A DNA stretch of 64,000 nucleotides from Pyxidicoccus sp. MSG2 (GTDB lineage Bacteria; Myxococcota; Myxococcia; Myxococcales; Myxococcaceae). Below are positions 53,377-62,239 of the stretch, piece by piece. The notes below the pieces were generated by a model. That model made no database searches. It was not told the origin of the DNA and worked only from the letters and a program-made list of their open reading frames with translations. The stretch's first letter is position 1, and each line of letters begins with the position of its first letter. The stretch spans positions 7,396,001-7,460,000 of the forward strand of contig NZ_JAPNKC010000001.1 in NCBI RefSeq assembly GCF_026626705.1. Reading direction: 5' to 3'. The translations under genes were made by a program, and so were the position numbers.

Positions 53377-54351
53377 ATGTCCCGGACTCCCACGCCCCTG
53401 CCGACGTATGCGACCCATGAGACGGGCTGGCGCCACATCCAGGCGCTACTGCCTCCGGCCCTCCGGCTCGGCGGAGCCCAGGCCCCCATGCCGGAGGAGG
53501 AGTGGCTCGACGTGGGCGCCTTCCGTGTCCACCTGGACTGCTGGCGCAGGCCGGATGCACCTGCCACGGTGGTGCTGGTGCACGGCGGTGGAGGCAACGG
53601 CCGGCTGCTCTCGCCCTTCGGGGCGATGCTCGCCGGGCTCGGGTACGAAGTCGTCGCGCCGGACCTGCCGGGCTATGGGCTGACGCGGGTGGAGCACAAG
53701 CGCGCGCTCGTCTACGACGACTGGCGGGACACCCTGGCCGCCGTGGTGGAGACGGAGGCTGGCCGCTCGCGGCGCCCGCTCGTCATGTTCGGCGCGAGCA
53801 TGGGCGGCATGCTCGCGTACGACGTGACGGCTCGCACGCGCCTCCCCGCCGGACTGGTGGCGACGTGCTTCCTCGCGCCCCGCGACCCGGTGGTGCGCCG
53901 CCGCATGGTGCGCTGGCCCTGGATGGCGGGGCTCGCGGGACCGATGCTGACGGCGCTGCCCTTCCTCACGGACCCGCTGCCGGTGCCCATGGGGCTGGCA
54001 GGCAACATGCTCGCCATCACCAACTCCGCCGAGCTGTCACGCGCCATCGCGAGGGATTCGCTGGCGGGAGGGACGTGGATGCCCGGGCGGTTCCTGCGCA
54101 CGTTCCTCGAGTCCGAGCCCCTGGTTCCGCCGGAGTCCTTCGACATGTGCCCCGTGTTGCTGACCCACCCGGCCGCGGACCGGTGGACGCCCGTCTCCGC
54201 GTCCCAGCCGTTCTTCGACCGCCTGCGCGTGCCGAAGCGGCGGGTGATGCTGGAGAACGCCGGCCACTTTCCGGTGGAGGAGCCCGGCGTGTCGCAGCTC
54301 CGCCAGGCCATGTCCGACTTCCTGCGCGAGCGGGCCGCGCATCCACGGTAG
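53377..54351 (+). CDS. alpha/beta hydrolase
   Basis: 324 residues, no signal peptide. Oxyanion strand VVLVHGGGGNG, nucleophile elbow FGASMGGML, a late Asp in THPAADRWTP and His in ENAGHFPVEE give a complete catalytic triad. A cap domain rich in Met/Pro lies at about 185-260. Typical of esterase- or lipase-like hydrolases; substrate unknown. Confidence 0.87.
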   Translation: MSRTPTPLPTYATHETGWRHIQALLPPALRLGGAQAPMPEEEWLDVGAFRVHLDCWRRPDAPATVVLVHGGGGNGRLLSPFGAMLAGLGYEVVAPDLPGYGLTRVEHKRALVYDDWRDTLAAVVETEAGRSRRPLVMFGASMGGMLAYDVTARTRLPAGLVATCFLAPRDPVVRRRMVRWPWMAGLAGPMLTALPFLTDPLPVPMGLAGNMLAITNSAELSRAIARDSLAGGTWMPGRFLRTFLESEPLVPPESFDMCPVLLTHPAADRWTPVSASQPFFDRLRVPKRRVMLENAGHFPVEEPGVSQLRQAMSDFLRERAAHPR

Positions 54352-54684
54352 GGGTGGCCCTCGCCTGAGTGCTGCTCCGCTGCTCCCGGCCACCGGGAAG
54401 CCAGTGGGCCCGTTCGTGGGAGAACGGGTGGCGGCTGTCACCGTGTGGCGCGACGCGTCGCGAGCGCGAGCCCGTGCAGGTGCTTCCCCTCTCCGGGCGC
54501 GTTCGGTTACATCCGTGTCACGCGAGTGACTCCGAAGTGTGAGCCCGAGCCGTGCGCGGGGTGAACCGGGGCCAGTCGGAGCGTCGCGAGGCCCCAGGGG
54601 CCGGGTGGGTGTCACGAGGTCCTGTGTCCGGGGGGAGGCTTCAGGAGCGCCCGCCGCCATGCCGACACAGGAGCGAGCGACAAC
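54352..54684. other. 333-bp intergenic region with hairpins
   Basis: No gene seen. A perfect 7-bp stem (CCCGTTC at 54409-54415 with GAACGGG at 54422-54428, loop GTGGGA), which can extend through GCCACC/GGTGGC, may terminate the hydrolase transcript, although no T-run follows. A second inverted repeat, GTCAC-GCGA-GTGAC (54517-54530), lies about 155 bp upstream of the next start and could be a regulator site. Confidence 0.4.
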
Positions 54685-56844
54685 ATGAGTGAGCAGAGGC
54701 GGAAGTACAGCGCGCTGGCGCTGGTGACGATGCTGCTGGTGGTGCCCGCGTGCTCGGACGACCCGGAAGAGGTGCCCCAGCAGGACGCGGGGCCCCAGGT
54801 GCGGGACGCGGGCCACGACGCGGGTACGTCCGGGGAGGACTCGGGCACGGTTGACGCGGGTGATGATGCGGGCACGTCCGGGGAAGACTCGGGTACCGCC
54901 GATGCGGGCGACGATGCAGGCTCGTCCGGGGAGGACTCGGGCACTCCGGACGCGGGTGGCGACGCGGGTACGCAGTTGCCGCCGCTGGAGGTGACGCAGG
55001 GCTGCAACCCGATTGCGGCGGAGCATGACTGCCTCCTGCCGTTCCCCTCGGACTACTTCCTCGCGGAGGACGCGACGCTGCCCTCGGGCCACCGCGTGCG
55101 CCTCACCGAGGCGGCGAAGCTGAAGATGCCGGATGGTGGCTCGTTCGACTTCACGGACCTCCACCCGGCGGATGGCTGGTCTCATGGCACGCAGGTGCTC
55201 GCGCTCTTCCCGGGCGGCGTGGATGCCACGAACCTCCCAGCGCTGGCGAGCCCGACGGCGGCGACCACGGGGAGCACGGTGCTGCTCGACGCGGAGCGGG
55301 GCGAGGGCGTGCTCCACTTCGCGGAGCTGGACCCGCGCGCTTCGAGCGACGCCCGCCGCGCGCTGTTCGTGAGGCCGCTGGCCCGGCTGCGCAATGGGGC
55401 CCGCTACATCGTCGCGCTGCGCGGGCTGAAGGCGAAGGACGGCACCCCGGTGCCCGTGCCCGAGGGCTTCCGCCGCATCCGAGACGGGCAGACAGCGGGC
55501 GACCCGCTCCTGGCGCCGATTGCGGCGCGGTACGAAGAGGACGTCTTCCCGGCACTGGCGGCCGCGGGAGTGCCGCGCGCGGAATTGCAGCTCGCGTGGG
55601 ACTTCACCACCGAGTCGGAGGAGAACGTCACCCGGGACATGCTCGACGTGCGGAGCCTGGCGATGGAGGCGCTGGCGGCCACTCCACCCGCCGTCACGGT
55701 GACGGAGGTGAAGGATGACGTGGACGCGAACGTCGCCCGCCGCATCAAGGGCACGATTCTCGTACCCCTCTTCCTGGAGAGCACCCAGCCGGGAGCGCTG
55801 CTGACGCGGGACACGCAGGGCCGCGTGCGGCGCAACGGTGAGGCGGCCGTGCCCTTCACGCTGCAGATTCCCCGGAGTGTCTGGGGGCAGGGCGTGGCGC
55901 CGGTGCGCTTCATCCAGTACGGACACGGCTTCTTCGGGAGCCAGGCCGAGGCGGATGGCTTGTTCGTGCGGCCGTTCATCCAGGCGACGCAGACGGTGGT
56001 GATGACGGTGGACTGGTGGGGCATGTCCAACGTGGACGCCCCGGGCGTGCTGCAGGCAATGGGCAGCAATCCCACCCAGACGCTGCGCTTCACCGACCGC
56101 GTGCACCAGGGCATGGCGAATCAACTCGCCGTCACCTACGCGGCGCGCACCACGCTCAAGGAAGTGCCGGAGCTGCAGGACAAGGGCGTGCTCGTATATG
56201 ACCCGGAGCAGACGTACTTCTACGGCATCAGCCAGGGGCACATCCTGGGAGGCACCTACGTGGCGCTCTCGCCGCACGTCTCGCGAGCGGTGCTGAGCGT
56301 GGGCGGGGCGGACTTCTCGCTGATGATGTTCCGGGCGAGGCCCTTCAGCCCGTTCCTCAACAGCATCGCCCAGACGGTGCCGGACGCGCTGGACCAGCAG
56401 AAGTTCGCGGCGCTGACGCAGACGGGCTTCGACCGCATCGACCCGATGACCTACGCGCGGCATGTCCTGACGGACCTGTACCCGGGAGCACCGGCGTCGC
56501 GCCGGGTGCTGGCGCAGTACGGCCTGGGAGACGCGTCCGTGCCCAACGTGGCGACGGAGCTGCACGCGCGGGCGATGGGGCTGACACAACAGCTCCCGGC
56601 GACGTGGCGCGTGCCGCTGCTGGCCGCGCAGGAGGGGGCGATTGATGGCTCCGGGCTGGTGCAGTTCGACTTCGGGCTGCCCGCGCCGCTGCCGGGGACG
56701 GAGGCAAACCTCCCGGCGCAGGACAACGCCGTGCACGAGGGCGTCCGCCGGGACGATGAAGGCCGCGAGCAGGTGAACCGCTTCCTGCGGCCGGACGGGC
56801 AGGTGGAAGTCACGTGCTCCGGCATCTGCCGGGGCGGGAACTGA
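54685..56844 (+). CDS. large lipoprotein with alpha/beta-hydrolase-like domain
   Basis: 719 residues; AGGAG precedes the ATG. The signal peptide ends with lipobox VVPAC (about residue 23). Residues about 40-105 are an Asp/Ala/Gly/Ser-rich spacer with three 16-residue repeats (GTSGEDSGTVDAGDDA type), as in many myxobacterial surface lipoproteins. The folded part has CNPIAAEHDCLLPFPSDYFL near its start and a hydrolase-like core: FIQYGHGFFG (oxyanion strand) and YGISQGHILGG (nucleophile elbow with Ser). The acid and His are less certain, so activity is not assured. Probably surface or periplasmic. Confidence 0.78.
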   Translation: MSEQRRKYSALALVTMLLVVPACSDDPEEVPQQDAGPQVRDAGHDAGTSGEDSGTVDAGDDAGTSGEDSGTADAGDDAGSSGEDSGTPDAGGDAGTQLPPLEVTQGCNPIAAEHDCLLPFPSDYFLAEDATLPSGHRVRLTEAAKLKMPDGGSFDFTDLHPADGWSHGTQVLALFPGGVDATNLPALASPTAATTGSTVLLDAERGEGVLHFAELDPRASSDARRALFVRPLARLRNGARYIVALRGLKAKDGTPVPVPEGFRRIRDGQTAGDPLLAPIAARYEEDVFPALAAAGVPRAELQLAWDFTTESEENVTRDMLDVRSLAMEALAATPPAVTVTEVKDDVDANVARRIKGTILVPLFLESTQPGALLTRDTQGRVRRNGEAAVPFTLQIPRSVWGQGVAPVRFIQYGHGFFGSQAEADGLFVRPFIQATQTVVMTVDWWGMSNVDAPGVLQAMGSNPTQTLRFTDRVHQGMANQLAVTYAARTTLKEVPELQDKGVLVYDPEQTYFYGISQGHILGGTYVALSPHVSRAVLSVGGADFSLMMFRARPFSPFLNSIAQTVPDALDQQKFAALTQTGFDRIDPMTYARHVLTDLYPGAPASRRVLAQYGLGDASVPNVATELHARAMGLTQQLPATWRVPLLAAQEGAIDGSGLVQFDFGLPAPLPGTEANLPAQDNAVHEGVRRDDEGREQVNRFLRPDGQVEVTCSGICRGGN
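54823..54966 (+). repeat. three 48-bp tandem repeats encoding the lipoprotein spacer
   Basis: Units start at 54823, 54871 and 54919, each sharing CGTCCGGGGA(G/A)GACTCGGG and differing at third positions. The in-frame period encodes 16 residues. Expansion or contraction would alter spacer length without breaking the gene. Confidence 0.9.
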
Positions 56845-56941
56845 GGGCGGGGTAGGGGGCTGACGTCGCGTGCCGGATGTCACGGGCGCGCGGCGTCACC
56901 CGGGCTCGCGGGTCCTTGCTATACGCAGGACCCGCACAGCC

Positions 56942-57820
56942 ATGATTGATTACAACCCCAAGGACTGGTTCACCTTCATCTTCCGGTTCCACCAGGCGGA
57001 CACCGTCCGGAAGCTGTTCCCGATGCTCATCGCCATCAGCGTGTACTCGGCGCTGGTGGCGTGGCTGGAGCAGGCGGTCTGGAAGCTGCCGGACGACAGC
57101 CGCGTGAAGAACATCTCAGTGCTGCACAGCCTGCTGGGGTTCGTCCTCTCGCTGCTCCTCGCCTTCCGCTCCAACAGTGCGTACGACCGGTGGTGGGAGG
57201 GACGGAAGCTGTGGGGCTCGCTGGTGAACAGCAGCCGGAACTTCGCCCTGAAGCTGCACGCCCTCCTGCCCGCGGAGGACGTGGAGAGCCGGCGGTTGTT
57301 CCGGGCGATGATTCCCAACTACGCCTTCGCCCTGAAGAACCACCTCCAGGGAAAGCACCGTCCGGAGGAGCTGGTGGCGGCAGGCGGCTTCGAGCTCCAC
57401 CAGGTGGACCCGGCGAAGCACGTGCCGAACCAACTGGCTTCCGTGCTCGTCCAGAAGACCTACGCGCTGCAGCGGCAGGGCGTGCTGACGGGGGAGCAAT
57501 TGCTGTCGGTGAACGCGGAGCTCCAGTCGTTCACGGATGTCTGTGGCGCGTGTGAGCGCATCCTCAGCACTCCGGTTCCGTTCTCGTACTCGGTGTTCCT
57601 GAAGAAGTTCATCTTCTTCTACGTGATGACGCTGCCGTTCGGCCTGGCCTTCAGCCTGGGCTATTACGTCATCCTCGCGGTGGCCTTCACGTTCTACGTC
57701 CTCGCGTCGCTGGAGCTCATCGCGGAGGAAATCGAGAACCCGTTCGGCACGGATGCCAACGACCTGCCCACCGACCGCATCAGCGCCAACATCCGCCGGC
57801 ACGTCGAGGAAATCCTCTGA
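56942..57820 (+). CDS. bestrophin/UPF0187 family membrane channel
   Basis: 292 residues from the ATG at 56942. Transmembrane helices are visible near residues 27-45, 60-77, 205-225 and 228-250. Family hallmarks are the N-terminal DWFTFIF segment, SNSAYDRWWEGRKLWG after the second helix, and the C-terminal EEIENPFGTDANDLP. Bacterial homologues form pentameric ion channels in the inner membrane. It is monocistronic by spacing. Confidence 0.93.
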   Translation: MIDYNPKDWFTFIFRFHQADTVRKLFPMLIAISVYSALVAWLEQAVWKLPDDSRVKNISVLHSLLGFVLSLLLAFRSNSAYDRWWEGRKLWGSLVNSSRNFALKLHALLPAEDVESRRLFRAMIPNYAFALKNHLQGKHRPEELVAAGGFELHQVDPAKHVPNQLASVLVQKTYALQRQGVLTGEQLLSVNAELQSFTDVCGACERILSTPVPFSYSVFLKKFIFFYVMTLPFGLAFSLGYYVILAVAFTFYVLASLELIAEEIENPFGTDANDLPTDRISANIRRHVEEIL

Positions 57821-57892
57821 GGCTTCACCTGTCCTCCGGTGTCAGGAAGTCGGAGTTGCACCGCGTCCGCGTCGCCGAGGAGGGATGACCAC

Positions 57893-58471
57893 ATGGCGGC
57901 ACCGGAGTTCGACAGGGTGGAGAGTCCGAGGCTCGTGTTGAGGCGGCTGCGCGCGGAGGACCTGGACGCGCTGGTGGCCTACCGGAGCGATTCCGAGGTG
58001 GCGCGGTACCAGAGCTGGAGCGACTACGACGCCGAGCGGGGACGGAAGCTCATCGAGTCGATGCAGGGACGCCAACCCGGTGAGCCCGGCTGGTTCCAGT
58101 TCGCGATTGCCCTGAAGGACACGGACGCGCTGATTGGCGACTGCGCGCTGCGGACGGACGAGTACGACGCTCGCCTGGGCGAGATTGGCTTCACGCTGGC
58201 CCGGGAGCACCAGGGGCGGGGACTGGGCACGGAGGCGGTGAAGGCGCTGCTGGGCTACGTGTTCGGCGCGTTGAACCTGCACCGGGTCATCGCCGTGACG
58301 GACGCGAAGAACACCGCCGCCGCCACCGTGCTGGAGCGCGTGGGGATGCGCCGCGAGGGGCACTTCATCGAGAACATCTTCTTCAAGGGCGCCTGGGGGG
58401 ATGAGTTCCTGTACGCGCTGCTCGGACGGGAGTGGGTGTGGCAGACCTCAAGAATCGCGTCCTCGAAGTAG
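57893..58471 (+). CDS. GNAT acetyltransferase (RimJ/RimL type)
   Basis: 192 residues; GAGGAGGG precedes the ATG. The N-terminal SPRLVLRRLRAEDLDALVAY is the usual RimJ/L opening. The acetyl-CoA loop appears as AREHQGRGLGTEAVKALL, with the following LNLHRVIAVTDAKNTAAATV and LERVGMRREGHF also family-typical. It transfers acetyl to an amine, possibly a protein N terminus or small molecule. Immediately followed by transposase debris. Confidence 0.92.
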   Translation: MAAPEFDRVESPRLVLRRLRAEDLDALVAYRSDSEVARYQSWSDYDAERGRKLIESMQGRQPGEPGWFQFAIALKDTDALIGDCALRTDEYDARLGEIGFTLAREHQGRGLGTEAVKALLGYVFGALNLHRVIAVTDAKNTAAATVLERVGMRREGHFIENIFFKGAWGDEFLYALLGREWVWQTSRIASSK

Positions 58472-58475
58472 TTGA

Positions 58476-58676
58476 ACGGACGCGGATGATCTGGAGGCAG
58501 AGACCATCCGAGTAGTGCTCGACAACCGCTCCACGCACAGCCCCAAGCACGCCAGTGGGTTGAACATGGTGGAGATTGAAATCGGCATGCTGAACCGCCA
58601 ATGCCCGGACAGGCGAATCGCCAACAAGGCCATCCTGAGGCGGGAGGTGGCCCGCTGGGAGCGGATGCGCAACAAA
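58476..58676 (+). pseudogene. IS630-family transposase fragment
   Basis: Translated on the plus strand, the segment reads ADDLEAETIRVVLDNRSTHS, then PKHASGLNMVEIEIGMLNRQ, then CPDRRIANKAILRREVARWE. This corresponds to the last third of IS630-type DDE transposases (second catalytic Asp in LDN.xTH, Glu in the NMVEIEIG block). About 30-35 residues normally lying between the two blocks are missing, there is no start region, and the end is lost. No inverted repeats were identified. It lies between the GNAT gene and the minus-strand protease operon. Confidence 0.75.
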
Positions 58677-58690
58677 CTCCCTGTGCCGAG

Positions 58691-59992
58691 CTACTGGTAC
58701 TCTGGGTTCTCTGGAATGTGGACCCACCTGCCGTTGAGCGCCAGGAACAGCAAGGAATCCCGCTCGCCGGCCGACTCCAGGTCCAGCTCACAGAACCAGA
58801 GGTCCTGCTTCAGGCCCAGGAGTTCGACACGGCTGATGAAGAGTTCCTGTAGGTCATGGAGTCTGGCTTTCGCGAAACGCATGGGGATCAGACCGCAGCG
58901 CGGGAGTGAAGGGACTTTCATCATCGAACGCGCCAGGGCGAGCCCCTCGCGAGCCATGGGCCCGGATTCAGTGGGCGAGGGCTCCAGATTGGCCAGACCC
59001 TCCTGGTAATTCGCCCAGAGGCTTCCGGGCACCTTCTCGACGAAGACGGCACGGAAGTCCTCCTCTGTCGCGGCGAACCGGCGCGCGAACTGCCTCTGAG
59101 GATCCATCCCAAGCGTGAGAAGCTCGGCCTGCACCGCCGCCCAGAGGCCAGGCTCCGTGCACATCAGGTCCTCGGCACGGACCTCCGCCTGGCTCTTCGT
59201 CATGAGCCGCTGGGCGGCACACCCACAGGTTGGCATGACGTTCCAGGTCAGGCTGACCTCCGTGTTCCCCTCCCCCTTCATCAGGGTGTCCTGGATTCGA
59301 TCAAATGGAATCCCCTTGGAGACGCCGTCCTTCCCCTCGCTCGCGGTGCTGATTCCAATGACGGTATTCACGTAGTCGATGATGGGGGCTCCGGAGCCCC
59401 CGCGGATGGTCCCCAGCCCCTGGAACAGGAGCCTTCCGGCCTCATCACTCCGCACCCAGCTTCCCCAGAGGGGCTCGAAGAGCGCGCGGGGCAGGCCCAG
59501 CATCATCCGGGACGCTGGCCTGAGCATGTCCGTACACCCCACCGCCACGGAGTAGGACGCCGGGGCCTCGCCGACCGGCACCACGACCATCGCGGTATCA
59601 TCCCCGGCATCGAACAGCCCGAGCGGCAGGGCCATTCTCGGACCGCCGACATCCCACTGGGAGCGCACCTGGATGCGGGCAGCGGGCTGCCCATCCGGCC
59701 GCCGCACGAGGTGGTTGGCCGTGACGACGAGCAATCCCTTCTCGATGCACGCAAGGCGGATCGCCGCTGGGCCCGAGCGAGGCTGTTCCGAATCACAGCC
59801 CTCCCCGCTGAGCTGGCCCACAATCAGGCCATGACCGTGCTCGGCTCCGCCGTCGCGATGCTGTGCGTCGATCTCCACGACGAACTCCCACCAATGCCGC
59901 ACGGGAGGCCCTTCTTCGTCCGCCCGGGCCTGGGAGGTTGGCACCAGCGCGGCGACCAACAGGATGAAGCACCTCAATCGGTCGGCAGCCAT
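58691..59992 (-). CDS. secreted trypsin-like serine protease
   Basis: 433 residues from the ATG at 59992 (GGGAGG five bases upstream). A signal peptide (about residues 1-24) leads into a chymotrypsin-fold domain with the triad apparently intact: His in VVTANHLV (H94), Asp in GDDTAMVVV (D132) and Ser in TIRGGSGAP (S200). A helical C-terminal region of about 190 residues, with a Cys pair CGCAAQ, ends in NGRWVHIPENPEY. The same C-terminal layout is found in the upstream paralogue. Fourth and last gene of the operon, overlapping the previous gene by 19 bp. Confidence 0.82.
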   Translation of the reverse strand: MAADRLRCFILLVAALVPTSQARADEEGPPVRHWWEFVVEIDAQHRDGGAEHGHGLIVGQLSGEGCDSEQPRSGPAAIRLACIEKGLLVVTANHLVRRPDGQPAARIQVRSQWDVGGPRMALPLGLFDAGDDTAMVVVPVGEAPASYSVAVGCTDMLRPASRMMLGLPRALFEPLWGSWVRSDEAGRLLFQGLGTIRGGSGAPIIDYVNTVIGISTASEGKDGVSKGIPFDRIQDTLMKGEGNTEVSLTWNVMPTCGCAAQRLMTKSQAEVRAEDLMCTEPGLWAAVQAELLTLGMDPQRQFARRFAATEEDFRAVFVEKVPGSLWANYQEGLANLEPSPTESGPMAREGLALARSMMKVPSLPRCGLIPMRFAKARLHDLQELFISRVELLGLKQDLWFCELDLESAGERDSLLFLALNGRWVHIPENPEYQ

Positions 59993-61101
59993 ATCCACCT
60001 CCCGTTCACCAGTACGAACAACGCAAGGGTGTTGTCATCGGGAAGCACGGTGACCTCGCAGGCCACCGCCTCCCGGCTCTTCTCGAAGTGATACGGAGAC
60101 TCCGGGTCGCCCGCGAGCTCGTTGAGCGAAAAGCACCAGGTCAGGACATCCATCCTACCTAGCGAAGGCCCTTCGTACCGTCCCTCCCCGACTTCGGCGA
60201 CCTTCTCGTACAGCACGGCCTTGATGGCCTGGAAGGCTTCCGGCCCGAAAAGCCAGAGCAGCTCCGCATCCGAGGGCGCGAACGCGCGATGTATCTCGCT
60301 CCAGCTCCGCCCCGGCACGAACTGCTCGGCGATGAGGGAGCGCAGCCTCCTGCTCTCGGGCTGGGGCGCGAGCCGATCCCAGAGACAGCCTGCCTGCGGC
60401 ATCATCGCGGGGGAGATTCCGTGCTTCGCCAGGAGCAGCATCAGGCCTTCAATCGAGGCCACCTGGAGGACGGGGGCCTCCCCCTCCGCGGGGAGGCCCA
60501 CGACGAGCCCGGCGATGACGTCGCCCAGGAGCACGGGCGCGCCCAGGAGCTCTCCGGCCTCGGTGGGGCGGAACGCCATGCGGAGCTGTGCACGGCCCTT
60601 CTCGAACGGACGGATGAACATGCCTGGGATTGTCTCCAGCTCGCCGGTCCGGGAGCTCCGGCGAAATACCGTCGCGCGCGCTCCGGCCTCGACCAGTTGC
60701 TCGCACCCATGAGTGGGCGGCTCCCCTCCCAGGCTGCCCTCCACGAACAGGAGGCCCAGGTTCCGGTCGTGGTCGCGGAACTCCAGCAGGCTCGCGGGCA
60801 CGGGTTCCATGAAGCCGGCCCGCGCGACGCGGAGCGAGCTCACCTCGACCTCCGGTAACTCGGAGCGCAGCAGGCTGTTCGCGCTGACGAGCAGCACGCC
60901 TCCACGATGGCTCGCACACGCAAGCGCCTGGCCCTTCCGGGTCGTGCCATCCGTCATCACGGCCTCCACCTCCACCAGATAGTCCGCCTGGAAATCGACG
61001 CTGCCCCGTGGGCTTGCCTCCTGTGCCGCCCCGGGTGCCGCCATCACACAGCACAGCGCCAAGCCCAGCGGGCCGCTCGCGCGCCTCAGCCACCGAGCCA
61101 T
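59974..61101 (-). CDS. inactive-looking paralogue of the trypsin-like protease
   Basis: 375 residues from the ATG at 61101 (GGAG upstream; starts at 61116 or 61128 are possible). It has a signal peptide (LGLALCCVMAAPGAAQ) and the same two-domain layout and ending (VNGRWIWLPTD) as the downstream protease. At the triad positions, His is replaced by Ser in LVSANSLL, the Asp strand reads HDRNLGLLFV, and the Ser motif has become GELLGAPVL, lacking Ser. It is therefore predicted to be a pseudoprotease, perhaps a partner, chaperone or regulator of the active copy. Confidence 0.75.
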   Translation of the reverse strand: MARWLRRASGPLGLALCCVMAAPGAAQEASPRGSVDFQADYLVEVEAVMTDGTTRKGQALACASHRGGVLLVSANSLLRSELPEVEVSSLRVARAGFMEPVPASLLEFRDHDRNLGLLFVEGSLGGEPPTHGCEQLVEAGARATVFRRSSRTGELETIPGMFIRPFEKGRAQLRMAFRPTEAGELLGAPVLLGDVIAGLVVGLPAEGEAPVLQVASIEGLMLLLAKHGISPAMMPQAGCLWDRLAPQPESRRLRSLIAEQFVPGRSWSEIHRAFAPSDAELLWLFGPEAFQAIKAVLYEKVAEVGEGRYEGPSLGRMDVLTWCFSLNELAGDPESPYHFEKSREAVACEVTVLPDDNTLALFVLVNGRWIWLPTD

Positions 61102-62234
61102 CGCTTCACGCTCCATAGAACCCCCCATACGAAGGCCGCCGCGCCCCAGAGGAGCTCGCGCTGTCTGGCGTTGTAGAAATACTCGAGGTACGTCGGGGTC
61201 AGCTCCTGGGCGAAGTCCTCGGGCCCTACCCAGACTCCCGAGGCCCGGCCTTCCGCGCGGAGCAGCATCGTGCCGCCAATCCGCAGCTCGCTCACGCGCC
61301 CGTTGAACTCCAGCAGCCGCAGCCGCGCCCCTTCCGGGAGCACCACCGTTTGTCCCGAGTCCGCCAGGAAGAGCTCCGCGCGCCGCACCGTGGACACGAC
61401 GGTGTGGGTCCCCGGCTCCCCGGGAACCTCTCGAACGAACGCCAGACCTTTCACCTCCAGGTCCCTGAAGACGAGCTCCGAGCCGGCGTCCAGGGAGAAG
61501 TCCAGCTGGGTGGGGTTCCGGGGGCTACCCGTGGCGGCGAGCTCGAGGGACTCGGCCAGCGGCTTGTCGATGACCTCGACACCGCCTGCACTCGCGTTCT
61601 CCTTGCAGCGCTCTCGGGACAACAGGACCGGCCCCCACAGGCCCAAGCCGAGGGTCAGGGTCGAGCGCCAGATGAACCACCTCGGGAGCCCCGCCTGATG
61701 CAGCTGGACCTCGACGCTCGAGACCGCTGGTCGTCCGTCACCCGCGTCCGCATCCGGCGCGGCGGGCACCACCTGGAGCCCCTCCAGGATGAACTGGCCC
61801 TGGCACAAGTGAAGCGTACCCGCGGAGGAGGCGCCCGCCAGGGGCAGGCCTGTTTCCGCCCGGAGTGCCTCGCTCCCGGAGACAGACAGCAGCTGGCCGG
61901 TGGCACGACCTCTCTCGGGGAGCGCATCCTTCAAGGGCGCCTTCAAGTCCATCCGCACGCCCGACACCTCGCTCGTCAAGACGATGCGGGTCGGGGTCTT
62001 CCGAATCGTCCACGCGAAGCCCGCGCCCACGATGCTGAGCATGGCGATGACCAGGGGAAGGAGCAGCCGCCGATACCAGGGCACCGGGAGCTGCTCCAGC
62101 AGCTCCCGGTAGATTTCCAGTCGCTTGTGCCGGGCCTCCAGCTCCCGTGGGTCCCCCGAGGTGGCCTCCTCCACCATGCTCTCGAGCAGGGCCTTGAAGC
62201 GCTTCTGCAGCCTGGCGCGAGCCGAACCCTTCAT
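61086..62234 (-). CDS. membrane protein with two transmembrane helices, unknown function
   Basis: 382 residues from the ATG at 62234. A charged helical N-terminal cytoplasmic part (residues 1-50) is followed by a transmembrane helix (about 55-76), a large beta-rich extracytoplasmic region (about 80-350) with a further hydrophobic stretch near residue 195, and a C-terminal hydrophobic helix (WGAAAFVWGVLWSV). No known domain. Overlaps the pseudoprotease start by about 16 bp and starts five bases after the stop of the gene before it, so it belongs to the same operon. Confidence 0.7.
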   Translation of the reverse strand: MKGSARARLQKRFKALLESMVEEATSGDPRELEARHKRLEIYRELLEQLPVPWYRRLLLPLVIAMLSIVGAGFAWTIRKTPTRIVLTSEVSGVRMDLKAPLKDALPERGRATGQLLSVSGSEALRAETGLPLAGASSAGTLHLCQGQFILEGLQVVPAAPDADAGDGRPAVSSVEVQLHQAGLPRWFIWRSTLTLGLGLWGPVLLSRERCKENASAGGVEVIDKPLAESLELAATGSPRNPTQLDFSLDAGSELVFRDLEVKGLAFVREVPGEPGTHTVVSTVRRAELFLADSGQTVVLPEGARLRLLEFNGRVSELRIGGTMLLRAEGRASGVWVGPEDFAQELTPTYLEYFYNARQRELLWGAAAFVWGVLWSVKRWLGG

Positions 62235-62239
62235 GGCGC

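Noticed and set aside
54037-56883. A 948-codon minus-strand frame opposite the hydrolase and large lipoprotein
   Set aside because: Composition is antisense-like, and the plus strand has a lipobox, repeats and a hydrolase core.
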